Shown here: piece after piece, positions 54,069 through 63,008 of the stretch
Layout: the number at the start of each line of letters is the position of its first letter
How positions within the stretch are numbered: position 1 is the first letter of the stretch
Source of the DNA: Cuneatibacter sp. NSJ-177
GTDB taxonomy: Bacteria > Bacillota > Clostridia > Lachnospirales > Lachnospiraceae
Length of the DNA: 64,000 nt
Direction: 5' to 3'
NCBI RefSeq assembly: GCF_022867805.1
Contig: NZ_JALIFO010000006.1
Coordinates: 806,001-870,000, forward strand
The notes under the pieces: model-generated
Told to the model about the DNA's origin: nothing
Database searches by the model: none
Seen by the model: only the letters and a program-made list of their open reading frames with translations
Position numbers and translations under genes: made by a program

Positions 54069-56465
54069 ATGACAGACCGAATCAAACGGCTGCGGGAAGC
54101 CCTGCGGGTGGAAAAGTTCCCGATCTGTGTGGAGAAGGCGCAGATCATTAAGGAATCCTTTGTGCGAAACGACGGCTGGCCTCAGATCATCCGGCGGGCC
54201 CAGGCCACCGCCGACTATCTGGACCGGCGGACCATCTTCATCGAGCCGGACGAGCTGATCATCGGCAATATTGCTTCGAAGCCCATGGGCATGGAGCTGG
54301 GGTCCCTGGGGCCCGGCTGGCCGGACGAGGATTTAAAAGACTTGCTGGACGGCGGACAGATCACGATCAGTGAAGAAGATTACCGGACCCTTCGGAGCCT
54401 GGACGACTATTTTCTTGACAAGGGGAGAACCCAGGACGAGCGCCAGGGCTCCTATTACGGGGACGACCGCCTTTGGCCTTTTATCCAGTGCGGTTTTCTC
54501 TGCCCGCCATGGCAGCAGAAAAACCAGGGGAGAGGCCAGGGGGCGGCCGGAGTCGGCTGGGGCCTTGGCATGGGGCCCACCAGCTTAAACTGTCCGGATT
54601 ATGAGAAGGTGATTTTTACCGGTTATCGTTTTATGATCGAGGAGGCGGAGGCCAGGCTGCGGGAACTCCGTTTTTATGACGCGGATTCGGTGCGGAAGGC
54701 GGACTTTTATAAAGCCTGCCTGATCGGCTTTCCGGCCATGATCCGGCTGGCCAACCGCTATGCGGACCTGGCCGAAGAGATGGCGGAGGAGGAGCCCTCC
54801 GGTCAGCGGAAAGCAGAGCTTTTGGAGATGGCAAAAATTTGCCGCCGGGTGCCGGAGTACCCGGCCCAAACCTTCCGGGAAGGGGTCCAGGCCTTTTTCT
54901 TCTACTGGATTCTGATCGGTTCCGGCACCACGCCGGGAGGCCGTTTCGATCAATATCTGTATCCCCTGTACCAGGCAGATATCGAAGCGGGCCGGATTAC
55001 CAGGGAAGAAGCGCTGGAACTGTTGGAGTGCCTGCGCCTTAAGATTATGCAGATGAATTTTGTAGGCGGAGGGAAAGGCCAGCGGGAGAAATGGGCCGGC
55101 ATGGCCCGGTGGCACAATTTTGTGATCGGCGGCTGTGACGAGGAGGGGAACGACGCCACCAATGAGCTGACTTATCTCCTGTTGGAGGCGGCGAAGGAGG
55201 TTCAGACGCCCCATAATACGCTGACGGTCCGGGTCAGTGAGAAGACGCCGGATGAACTGATGGTTAAGGCCATGGAAGTGGTGCGGACCGGCATCGGCAT
55301 GCCCGCTTTTATCTCCGAGGATTGTTATATTGAATTTTTAACCGGGGAAGGGATCCCCCTCAAGGAAGCCAGAAAATTTGCAATCGCCGGCTGTATGGAT
55401 ATCATGCTGCCGGGAGCGTCCCGGAATCAGGCGTTCGGCATGATGCTGGTGCCGATGATTCTGGAATTGGCCCTGTTCGACGGGATTAACCCGCGGACGC
55501 AGACCAGACAGGGGCCTTCGACCGGGCTGCTCAGCGATTTTAAAACCTATGAGGAATTCTACCAGGCGTTCCTGAAACAGGTGGAGCATATTGTCGGGCA
55601 GGTGGTGGAGGAACACAATATTTTGATCATGGCCCAGCGGGATCTGTATCCGGATATTTTCCACAGCGCCTTTTTGCAGGACGGGATGGAGGTGGCCCAC
55701 GATGGTCTGGACCGCAAAATGCCCTTTGAGAACGGGGCCGCCGTCAACGTAGTCGGCATGGCTAACACCATGGATTCTTTGGCTGCGATTAAAAAGCTGG
55801 TCTTTGACGAGAAGACGGTGGACGGGGCCCGCCTTTTGGACGCTCTGGGGGCGGATTGGGAAGGATACGAAGAGGTGAGGAAGGCGTGTCTGGACGCCCC
55901 GAAGTACGGCAACAATCTGGATGACGTGGATCAGATCGGCGCCAAGCTCTGGCATGATATCGGACAGATCGTCCGCACTTTCCGCTCCGCTTTCGACGCT
56001 CCGGTGCTTCCGACCGCCATCTCCATTACGGCTCACGCGCCGGGAGGCGCTCTGACAGGCGCCACACCCGACGGCAGACGGCGTGGGGAGACCTTTGCGG
56101 ACGCCTCGATCTCTCCGGTTCAGGGAAAGGATGTAAACGGCCCTCTGGCCGTGCTGCAAAGCGCGATGAAACTTCCGCAAAATGAGTTTATGGCAACGCT
56201 GATGAACATGAAGTTCCATCCCTCGGCCCTCAAAACCGAGTCGGATCTGAGAAAGCTTGGCAGTATGGTAAAGGCCTACCTGACCCACGGGGGAAAGCAG
56301 ATCCAGTTCAATGTGACCAGCAAAGAGACGCTTTTGGCCGCGAAGAAAGACAAGGAGAAATACCGGGATCTGATTGTCCGGGTAGCCGGTTACAGCGCCT
56401 ACTATGTCACTTTGACCGAGCGGGTGCAGGATGAGCTGATCCTGCGGACAGAACAGATGCTGTAG
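54069..56465 (+). CDS. Glycyl radical enzyme of unassigned class
   Basis: A 798-residue pyruvate-formate-lyase-like protein. The PFL fold spans nearly all of it, and the glycyl radical loop is RVAGYSA with Gly774. The active-site Cys is C442 in AGCMDIMLPG. Diol or amine-lyase GREs (glycerol dehydratase, CutC, HypD) have GCVEP here, where the Glu two residues later is the base; this enzyme has Asp at that position and no Pro after it. True PFL has Cys-Cys. So the class is not one I can name. No radical-SAM activase is adjacent. AAAGGAGG precedes the ATG at 54069; a longer frame from 53781 runs through the repeat module and was rejected. Confidence 0.88.
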   Translation: MTDRIKRLREALRVEKFPICVEKAQIIKESFVRNDGWPQIIRRAQATADYLDRRTIFIEPDELIIGNIASKPMGMELGSLGPGWPDEDLKDLLDGGQITISEEDYRTLRSLDDYFLDKGRTQDERQGSYYGDDRLWPFIQCGFLCPPWQQKNQGRGQGAAGVGWGLGMGPTSLNCPDYEKVIFTGYRFMIEEAEARLRELRFYDADSVRKADFYKACLIGFPAMIRLANRYADLAEEMAEEEPSGQRKAELLEMAKICRRVPEYPAQTFREGVQAFFFYWILIGSGTTPGGRFDQYLYPLYQADIEAGRITREEALELLECLRLKIMQMNFVGGGKGQREKWAGMARWHNFVIGGCDEEGNDATNELTYLLLEAAKEVQTPHNTLTVRVSEKTPDELMVKAMEVVRTGIGMPAFISEDCYIEFLTGEGIPLKEARKFAIAGCMDIMLPGASRNQAFGMMLVPMILELALFDGINPRTQTRQGPSTGLLSDFKTYEEFYQAFLKQVEHIVGQVVEEHNILIMAQRDLYPDIFHSAFLQDGMEVAHDGLDRKMPFENGAAVNVVGMANTMDSLAAIKKLVFDEKTVDGARLLDALGADWEGYEEVRKACLDAPKYGNNLDDVDQIGAKLWHDIGQIVRTFRSAFDAPVLPTAISITAHAPGGALTGATPDGRRRGETFADASISPVQGKDVNGPLAVLQSAMKLPQNEFMATLMNMKFHPSALKTESDLRKLGSMVKAYLTHGGKQIQFNVTSKETLLAAKKDKEKYRDLIVRVAGYSAYYVTLTERVQDELILRTEQML

Positions 56466-56505
56466 GAATTTGCGGCGGCAGTCGAGGATTCTCCCAATAA
56501 AAGGA

Positions 56506-56561
56506 CGCGCCTGCCAGGGAACCGGGATAACATCCCTTTTCCCTGACAGGCGCGCTTTTTT
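56506..56561 (+). terminator. Rho-independent terminator of the GRE gene
   Basis: GCGCCTGCCAGGGA (56507-56520) pairs with TCCCTGACAGGCGC (56540-56553), followed by TTTTTT. Repeat copy C begins at its end. Confidence 0.93.
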
Positions 56562-56693
56562 ATTTCATAGGAAATTCCTTTGAAATTCCCTATGAAACAA
56601 AAAACGCTCCGCTATGGAGGCACACGCAAATGCAAAGGAAGATGTCGCTGACGCGACGCATTTGCGGCGCAGAATTTCGCTTTGCGAAATTCT
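56562..56693 (+). repeat. Palindromic intergenic repeat, copy C
   Basis: A 37-base palindrome (56562-56598), then AAAAAACGCTCCGCTATGGA, then directly CGCAAATGC...GTCGCTGACGCGAC...GCATTTGCG and the end hairpin AGAATTTCGC / GCGAAATTCT (56671-56693). Compared with copies A and B it lacks the GGGTCTGCCCCTTAGGG block, as if that module had been cut out cleanly. Confidence 0.92.
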
Positions 56694-56724
56694 TTGTTAT
56701 TATATCTGAATTTTCATCTTCTTC

Positions 56725-58293
56725 TTAAAGCTTCAGCTGATGTTTCAAAATTTTCTCATAATAGCTGACAATCTGGCAGGATAGAAGCAGGCTCAGCCGG
56801 AGATAGCCATCATCCAAATCCATGTGGGTCAGCTCCAGGATCCGGTGGAGCTGGTTGCGGACCGTATTCCGGTGCATGTAGAGCATATCCGCGGTCTGAT
56901 TTACGTTACACCCGTTCAGGAGGTAGCAGAACAAGGTGTGGCGCAGGTTGGTCCCGTTGGTCTTGTCATAGCGGGTCAGGCAGACGATGGAGGGGTGGGT
57001 CAGATAGATGACGTCGTCGTGGCCGAAGATGTCCAAAAACGCGCGGGCGCACAGGTCGATCACATGGTAAGTCTGCATACGCAGACAGGAAAGAAAACGC
57101 TTTTCCGGGTACAGCGCCCGGCCCAAGGTGCAGGTTCTCCTGGCAAGCAGAAGCTGAGTGCGCAGCTTTTCCCAATACTTGGTCAGCGTGCTGGTGCCGG
57201 CGTAGGCATTTTTTTCTTGCAGCCAGAGCCGGAATCGTTCGTCCGTCAGCAAAGGGACGCCGTCGGCCGTGTTGGTTTCATTGGTAAAAAGCAAAACCAG
57301 AGCGTCTTTGCAGCAGCCGATGTTGTATCCCGGCAGGATCTCTAAAAGCTCCTCCCGCAGCGTACGCAGGTAGAGCGCCAGGCTTTCCGCCTCCGGGAAG
57401 GCGATATAGAGAAAACCGACGTACCGTTTAATCGGAAAGGGAAGAAGCTGAAGCTGCTCATCCATCAGATACGGGTCGGTCATAGAGTTTTCCAACAACG
57501 CCTCCAACAGCTGATCACAGGGGGTCGGAGGAGGAAGGCGGTGGAAGCTTTGGCGAAAGTCCAAATGCTTTTCCCACTGCCCTGCAATGATGAACAAAAA
57601 GTCATCCGCCGGAATGTCGATGGAGAGCGCGTCCGCATAGATCAGGAGTAGGAGAATGGAGTAATTCATCGCGTCCGTCATGGAGCGAAGGACATAGGAA
57701 TAGCCATTTTCAAGCTTTCGGTAAAGCGGACGGCGCAGCCCGCCTTCCGGAATGCTTATTCGGATCTCCTCCGGCAGGCAGCGGCGGGTTTTCAGCCGCT
57801 CCGTGTAATCGTTGTGGAAGGCGGAAGTGGAGTAATCCATCAGAATCGCGTTGGCGGCGGAGTAGACGTAGACCGCACAGCCCGCGGTTTGGGACAGCGC
57901 AGGCAGAAACGTCCGCACATCCGCGTAAGTGAAGGCATTGTTCAGCCGGGAACGCCAAATATGGTACTGGTGGAAACAACTGAGGAACTTGGCGTAGACG
58001 TCCATGGTCCCGGCTGAGGTGAAGATGATGTTTTCCACGTGGATTTTCAGCCAATTGGCGTCGGGAAATCCCATGGATTCGGTGAGGACGGCTGTGGTAT
58101 GAGGCTTGGGCGGACACTTGGCGGCACAATCGCAGACCGTTTTATAAGTCCCGATCAGGATCATGTGCTCGGTGCACTCCGAGACAGAGGAGGACAGCAG
58201 AATCGTGCTGTCCGAGGCCAGATAGGGGTCGGTGATGTGGCGGTAGAGGATCTGACCGCTCAAGTGTTTTAAGATCGGATCAATGTACGGCAT
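56725..58293 (-). CDS. Second PucR/CdaR-family regulator
   Basis: A 522-residue protein with the same plan as the 52136-53746 regulator and an analogous helix-turn-helix (CNVNQTADMLYMHRNTVRNQLHRI). Sequence identity over the sensor part is low, so the two likely sense different signals. It is divergent from the MmgE/PrpD gene, suggesting control of that operon. GGGAGGCGCC precedes the ATG. The two regulators and the GRE between them form a mirrored block. Confidence 0.87.
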   Translation of the reverse strand: MPYIDPILKHLSGQILYRHITDPYLASDSTILLSSSVSECTEHMILIGTYKTVCDCAAKCPPKPHTTAVLTESMGFPDANWLKIHVENIIFTSAGTMDVYAKFLSCFHQYHIWRSRLNNAFTYADVRTFLPALSQTAGCAVYVYSAANAILMDYSTSAFHNDYTERLKTRRCLPEEIRISIPEGGLRRPLYRKLENGYSYVLRSMTDAMNYSILLLLIYADALSIDIPADDFLFIIAGQWEKHLDFRQSFHRLPPPTPCDQLLEALLENSMTDPYLMDEQLQLLPFPIKRYVGFLYIAFPEAESLALYLRTLREELLEILPGYNIGCCKDALVLLFTNETNTADGVPLLTDERFRLWLQEKNAYAGTSTLTKYWEKLRTQLLLARRTCTLGRALYPEKRFLSCLRMQTYHVIDLCARAFLDIFGHDDVIYLTHPSIVCLTRYDKTNGTNLRHTLFCYLLNGCNVNQTADMLYMHRNTVRNQLHRILELTHMDLDDGYLRLSLLLSCQIVSYYEKILKHQLKL

Positions 58294-58433
58294 GGGGCGC
58301 CTCCCGAAGATAAAGTCTTAGCTGCATTATAAGCGGGCGTGAAAGAAAAATCAATCGGATTGTGCAAGATGAACAAGGAGAAATTGTGAAAATTGGAAAA
58401 ACGTATAGAAATATGTGAGAAAAAGACGATGGA

Positions 58434-58463
58434 TTGACGAAGAAAAAGTCAAAATGGTATAGT
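58434..58463 (+). promoter_or_regulatory. Promoter of the MmgE/PrpD-transporter operon
   Basis: TTGACG (58434-58439), 18 bases, TATAGT (58458-58463). It lies 118 bases before the MmgE/PrpD start, leaving an untranslated leader of about 110 bases. Confidence 0.65.
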
Positions 58464-58580
58464 CTAAGCGATGTAAGAACAAATAGACAGTATTTGACAA
58501 CATGAGAATTCTGATTGTGGTTTGCGGCTGCCGTTTGGCGGGGCTGAAAACCGCAGCAAAATCTGAAAAAGGTGGACTCC

Positions 58581-59960
58581 ATGTCATTGACAAACACATT
58601 GATAGAATTTTGCAGCAAACTGACCTATGACCAAATTCCGCCGGAGGTGACGGAGGTTCAAAAAACCGCTCTGATCGACGCTTTGTCCGTGATGGTGGCG
58701 GCGACCAGGCTGGAACCGGCGTGCCGGAAGTTTACCAGTTATGCCAAGCGGTATTCCGGACCGGGCCGGTCCACCCTGCTTGGCGCAGAGGCGAAGGTGT
58801 CGGCCCCCATGGCCGCCCTGGCCAACGGCGCGCTTTCCCATGCCATGGATTTCGAGGACTCCCATGACACGGCCTTTGTCCACTCCAATGCGGTCAGCGT
58901 GCCAGCGCTTCTGGCTGTTGCCGAAGAGATTGGCGGGGTCACGGGGAAGGATTTGATCACAGCTATGGTGATCGCCAGCGAGATGACCTGCCGCCTTTCC
59001 GGAGCGCAGAAAGAAGACTTGCTCCAATACGGCTGGTATATGCCTCCCATCCACGGAGCCATGGGAACGGTTCTCGCTATCAGCCGTCTGCTTCATTTTG
59101 ATTCGGACCAGACGCTGGACGCTCTGGCGATTCTGATGAACAGCTATACTTGCAGCGGGGAGTCGGTCAACAGCAAGAGAAGCGTAGTTCGTCTGGTGCG
59201 GGACGGGTTTGCCGCCTACGCGGCGGTCAGCGCATGTCTGATGGCGCGGGAAGGGATCGAAGCCCGGTTTGAGACTCCTTTGGAAGGCGATAAGGGATAT
59301 TACGCCGCCTACGCGAGAGGAGAGTACAGCGAGAATAAAGTGGTTGACGGTCTGGGGAGGATCTGGGAGAGCGGAAAGATCAGCTTTAAGCCCTGGCCCT
59401 GCTGCCGTGCCACCCATGTGACCATCGGACTTCTCCGGGAAGTGCTGAAAAAACCGGAAATCCGGCCGGAGGAGATTGTGGAGATCCATCTGAAGGTCAG
59501 CGAGATTCTTCGGATGGTGCTGGAAAAGAGGGAGATCAAATATCATCCGCAGTCAGTCATGAACGCAAAAATGAGCCTGCCCTTTGCCGTCGGTCTGGTA
59601 TTGACCGACGGGGATGTGACCCTTGCCAGTTTCCGGCCGGAGCGGCTTAACGACAAGCGGGTGATCCACGGCGGGGAGCTGGTGACTTATGAAATTGACG
59701 AAAATCTGACCCGTGATCACGCCCAGAAGGTGGAGATGACCATAAGACTTCGGGACGGGAGCCGGCATATTGCTTCCGCGGAACACGCTCTCGGAAGCAG
59801 GGAAACTCCGATGACCCGGACGGACAGCTATGCCAAATATGAGGACTGTATGGGATATTCCCAAAAGGAAAAAGTATCCCGGAACGTGGACGTGATTTTT
59901 CGGAAACTGACGGAATTGGAGGCGTGCGGCGACGTGCGGGAGCTGATGGAGATGCTGTAA
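58581..59960 (+). CDS. MmgE/PrpD family protein
   Basis: A 459-residue protein of the 2-methylcitrate-dehydratase-like family. Seen: GPGRSTLLGAEAKVSAPMAALANGALSHAMDFEDSHD (read discontinuously; the DFED region is characteristic) and PFKPWPCCRATH-like FKPWPCCRA later. Family members act on propionate, cis-aconitate and related acids, but many have unknown substrates. The ATG at 58581 has AAAGGTGG at proper spacing; an upstream in-frame ATG was rejected. It heads the operon with the hydrolase and ABC genes. Confidence 0.9.
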   Translation: MSLTNTLIEFCSKLTYDQIPPEVTEVQKTALIDALSVMVAATRLEPACRKFTSYAKRYSGPGRSTLLGAEAKVSAPMAALANGALSHAMDFEDSHDTAFVHSNAVSVPALLAVAEEIGGVTGKDLITAMVIASEMTCRLSGAQKEDLLQYGWYMPPIHGAMGTVLAISRLLHFDSDQTLDALAILMNSYTCSGESVNSKRSVVRLVRDGFAAYAAVSACLMAREGIEARFETPLEGDKGYYAAYARGEYSENKVVDGLGRIWESGKISFKPWPCCRATHVTIGLLREVLKKPEIRPEEIVEIHLKVSEILRMVLEKREIKYHPQSVMNAKMSLPFAVGLVLTDGDVTLASFRPERLNDKRVIHGGELVTYEIDENLTRDHAQKVEMTIRLRDGSRHIASAEHALGSRETPMTRTDSYAKYEDCMGYSQKEKVSRNVDVIFRKLTELEACGDVRELMEML

Positions 59961-60021
59961 TTGGGGATAAGACGCTTTCATCCTGAAATTAATAACGGGG
60001 AAGGAAAAGGAGGAGACCACA

Positions 60022-61173
60022 GTGATCAGTCAGGCAATGTGGCAGGAGGTAGACGCAGTGATGCGCCGTTACTGGCACTATAACGATGAAGGGAAAGCTT
60101 ACACGCCGGATACCTATACGCCGTTCATGGCGCAGTACGTCCGGATTGACCGGACGTATCGAAAAAAGCGGAACTACGAAACTCTGGTAAAGGAGTTTCG
60201 GGAGACGGAAAAGACGGCGGGAAAAGGAAACAGCGATCCGTTCCCAATGACAGCTGAGGCGGAGGACGATGCCGCAAGGGCGGAGCTTAGAACATTGTTT
60301 CGGCTGGAACAAGAGCTGGAGCAGCTCTGCGACCCGGCGGGGATCAAGATTCCCTTGTGGGAGCCCGGCAATATTCCGGATATGCGCAAAAATCCGGATC
60401 TATGGGTGGTCTGCTCCGACGCCACGGCCAGCGAATCCCTGGATCCGGAAGATTATATTCCGAATTTCGTCCCCTACCTGCTGGAGGGGGAGGGAAAACG
60501 CCCGGTGATTTTGGTTTTGGCCGGCGGGCACCGGGGCAATTACACCTCAGGGGATCCGGTCTGCCGCTATTTCAACCGCATCGGCTGTCACGCCGTCTTG
60601 ATGGGGCACCGGGTGGGAATTCAAAAGCTGAATTTCTGTCTGGACCTTCAGCGGGCGATCCGAATGCTGCGGTTTCACACGGAAGAATGGAACATTGATC
60701 CGGAGAAGATCGGAGCCATCGGCCTGTCCTTCGGCGGCGTAGTGATTACCGACTATATCGAGCAGATGTGTTTTTCAGATGTCCCTTCACAATATGATCC
60801 GGCGTACCGGGAAGACGCGGTGGACCAAATGTCCGGGACACTGAATGCTTTTCTGGGGATTTACACCTCCTCCGACCCGTTTCTGCCGCGGAGCAAGGAT
60901 CTTGACTATTCCCAATATCCGCCGGTGTTCCTGGTGCTGCCCGGAGCGGATCCCATGGTGGATTTCCAGGTGGGCTTCCTGAATGATCTGATCCGCCATC
61001 AAGTGAGGGCCGAGGCGCATTTATTTGACGGTGGGATCCACGGGTTTGGCCTGGGGGACGGAGCGATCGTGGCCAATGGGAAAGACGGCCATATCCCGGC
61101 CATCGCGCTGTGGCCGGAGCTTGCGAGACTTTGGCTCATTCGGATTTTCGGCGAATGGCAAGGAAAGGAGTGA
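60022..61173 (+). CDS. Alpha/beta hydrolase (BD-FAE or dienelactone-hydrolase-like)
   Basis: A 383-residue protein with a helical N-terminal part (residues 1-110) and an alpha/beta hydrolase domain. The nucleophile is S236 in GLSFGG (234-239); LPGADPMVD and DGGIHGFG likely hold the acid and the histidine. The oxyanion region LVLAGGHRG is unusual for the HGGG type. The start is GTG with AGGAGG at ideal spacing. It lies 61 bases after the MmgE/PrpD gene and 7 bases before the permease, so it belongs to that operon. It may cleave an ester or peptide-like bond of the imported compound. Confidence 0.85.
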   Translation: MISQAMWQEVDAVMRRYWHYNDEGKAYTPDTYTPFMAQYVRIDRTYRKKRNYETLVKEFRETEKTAGKGNSDPFPMTAEAEDDAARAELRTLFRLEQELEQLCDPAGIKIPLWEPGNIPDMRKNPDLWVVCSDATASESLDPEDYIPNFVPYLLEGEGKRPVILVLAGGHRGNYTSGDPVCRYFNRIGCHAVLMGHRVGIQKLNFCLDLQRAIRMLRFHTEEWNIDPEKIGAIGLSFGGVVITDYIEQMCFSDVPSQYDPAYREDAVDQMSGTLNAFLGIYTSSDPFLPRSKDLDYSQYPPVFLVLPGADPMVDFQVGFLNDLIRHQVRAEAHLFDGGIHGFGLGDGAIVANGKDGHIPAIALWPELARLWLIRIFGEWQGKE

Positions 61174-61180
61174 CAGAAAG

Positions 61181-62125
61181 ATGTTCCAATACATAATCAA
61201 GCGTTTGCTTTGGCTGATCCCAATCATGCTGGGCGTATCGATCCTCATCTTTTCCATCATGTACTTTACGACAGGAGATCCGGCCCGGATCATGCTGGGG
61301 AGCATGGCGACGGAAGAGCAGCTGGAGCAGGCCAGGGAGGAAATGGGGCTGAACAAGTCTTATATCGCCCAGTATGCGGATTTTCTGACAGACCTTCTTC
61401 GTCTGGATCTGGGGACCTCCTATGTCAGCAAACAGGATGTGTTTCACGAAGTAGTTACGCGGGCCCCCTACACCCTGCGGGTGGCGGTGCTGGCTCTTGC
61501 GATCTCTATTTTGATCGGCATTCCTTTGGGAATCGTCGCAGCCACCCATCAGTACACCTGGAGGGACAATGCGTCCATGCTCCTTTCCATGCTCTTTGTG
61601 TCCATGCCCAATTTCTGGGTGGCCATGCTGCTGGTGCTGCTGTTCAGCCTGAGCCTGGGGTGGCTTCCGGCCGTCGGCGTCTCCAGCTGGAAATGCTACA
61701 TCATGCCCTGCATTGCGGTCAGCCTGTCCGGCGCGGCGGCGTTTGCCCGCCAGACCCGGTCCAGTATGCTGGAGGTGATCCGCCAGGATTACATTACCAC
61801 GGCGAGGGCCAAGGGAGTCAAAGAAAATCTGGTGATCTGGAAGCACGGCATGAAGAATGCTTTGATTCCGATCATCACTGTCATCGGCACCCGCGTCGGC
61901 AACATGCTGGGCGGCGCGCTGATCGCCGAGACTGTGTTTTCCATCCCCGGCATGGGCGTCTATATGCTGACCGCCATCAACAACCGGGATTACCCGGTGA
62001 TCCGCGGCACGGCCATGATCATCTGCATCTGGTTCAGCATCTGCATGCTCCTGGTGGATATCATCTACGCCGGGGTGGATCCGAGGATCCGCTCGCAGTT
62101 CGCTAAAAAGAAGAAAAGAGGATAG
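61181..62125 (+). CDS. ABC transporter permease, DppB/OppB type
   Basis: A 314-residue integral membrane permease. It begins MFQYIIKRLLWLIPIMLGVS, the typical OppB/DppB N-terminus, has about six transmembrane helices, and a cytoplasmic EAA-like loop near RAKGVKENLVIWKHGMKNA. It forms half of the channel for oligopeptides or related solutes. A longer upstream frame exists, but AAGGAAAGGAG before 61181 fixes the start. The OppC-type gene follows 3 bases later. Confidence 0.94.
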   Translation: MFQYIIKRLLWLIPIMLGVSILIFSIMYFTTGDPARIMLGSMATEEQLEQAREEMGLNKSYIAQYADFLTDLLRLDLGTSYVSKQDVFHEVVTRAPYTLRVAVLALAISILIGIPLGIVAATHQYTWRDNASMLLSMLFVSMPNFWVAMLLVLLFSLSLGWLPAVGVSSWKCYIMPCIAVSLSGAAAFARQTRSSMLEVIRQDYITTARAKGVKENLVIWKHGMKNALIPIITVIGTRVGNMLGGALIAETVFSIPGMGVYMLTAINNRDYPVIRGTAMIICIWFSICMLLVDIIYAGVDPRIRSQFAKKKKRG

Positions 62126-62128
62126 GCT

Positions 62129-62998
62129 ATGGAAAATCAAATTTCTTCGATTAAAAAAACGAGCCAGTTCAAGGAGGTCACCCGCCGCCTGTTTAAAAAT
62201 AAGCTGGCCATTGCAGGACTCGTCTTCATCGTGCTGTTGATTTTTATCATGATCTTCGCCGACTTCCTGGCGCCCTACGGCTATGCGGAGCAGGATTTCA
62301 CGGCAACGTACCAGGGGCCCAGCGCAGAGCATCTGCTGGGGACCGACCATCTGGGGCGGGATATTTTAAGCCGTCTGATCTATGGATCCCGGATTTCCAT
62401 GGAAATCGCCGTGCTATCCGTGGCTCTCTCGGCTACCATCGGCATTACGATCGGAGCCATCGCCGGATTCTACGGAGGCAAAATAGATAATTTACTAATG
62501 CGCTTTCTTGACATTTACCAGTCGATCCCGGTGCTGATCCTCTCGATTGCCATCGCCACCTCCCTGGGGCCCGGCGTGACCAACACGATTCTGGCCCTCG
62601 CCATCTCGGTCTGCCCCAGCTATGCGCGGCTGATGCGGGCGTCGGTCATGACGGTCCGGGACAAGGAATATATCGAAGCGGCCCGCTCCATCAATGCAAA
62701 CGATGCGCGTATTATCCTGCGCCACGCCCTGCCCAATGCGTTTTCTCCGATGATTGTGAACATTACCATGACCATTGGTTCTTCGATGCTGACGGCGGCC
62801 ACCTTGAGTTTTGTCGGACTCGGCGCGCAGCCTCCTTCGCCGGAATGGGGCGCTATGCTGACGGCGGCCAAGAGCTATATCCGGGATTACCCGTACATGA
62901 TCACTTCCCCCGGCGTGTGCATTATGTTGAGCGTTCTTTCCTTCAACGTGCTGGGCGACGGTCTGCGGGATGCCCTGGACCCTCGTTTGAAAAATTAA
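62129..62998 (+). CDS. ABC transporter permease, DppC/OppC type
   Basis: A 289-residue permease with the DppC plan: short cytosolic N-terminus, FKNKLAIAGLVFIVLLIFIMIF helix, GTDHLGRDILSRLIYGSR, and an EAA loop near EAARSINANDARIILRHALPN. It pairs with the preceding permease. The ATP-binding gene starts 10 bases after its stop. Confidence 0.94.
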   Translation: MENQISSIKKTSQFKEVTRRLFKNKLAIAGLVFIVLLIFIMIFADFLAPYGYAEQDFTATYQGPSAEHLLGTDHLGRDILSRLIYGSRISMEIAVLSVALSATIGITIGAIAGFYGGKIDNLLMRFLDIYQSIPVLILSIAIATSLGPGVTNTILALAISVCPSYARLMRASVMTVRDKEYIEAARSINANDARIILRHALPNAFSPMIVNITMTIGSSMLTAATLSFVGLGAQPPSPEWGAMLTAAKSYIRDYPYMITSPGVCIMLSVLSFNVLGDGLRDALDPRLKN

Positions 62999-63008
62999 GG
63001 AGGCGGCC

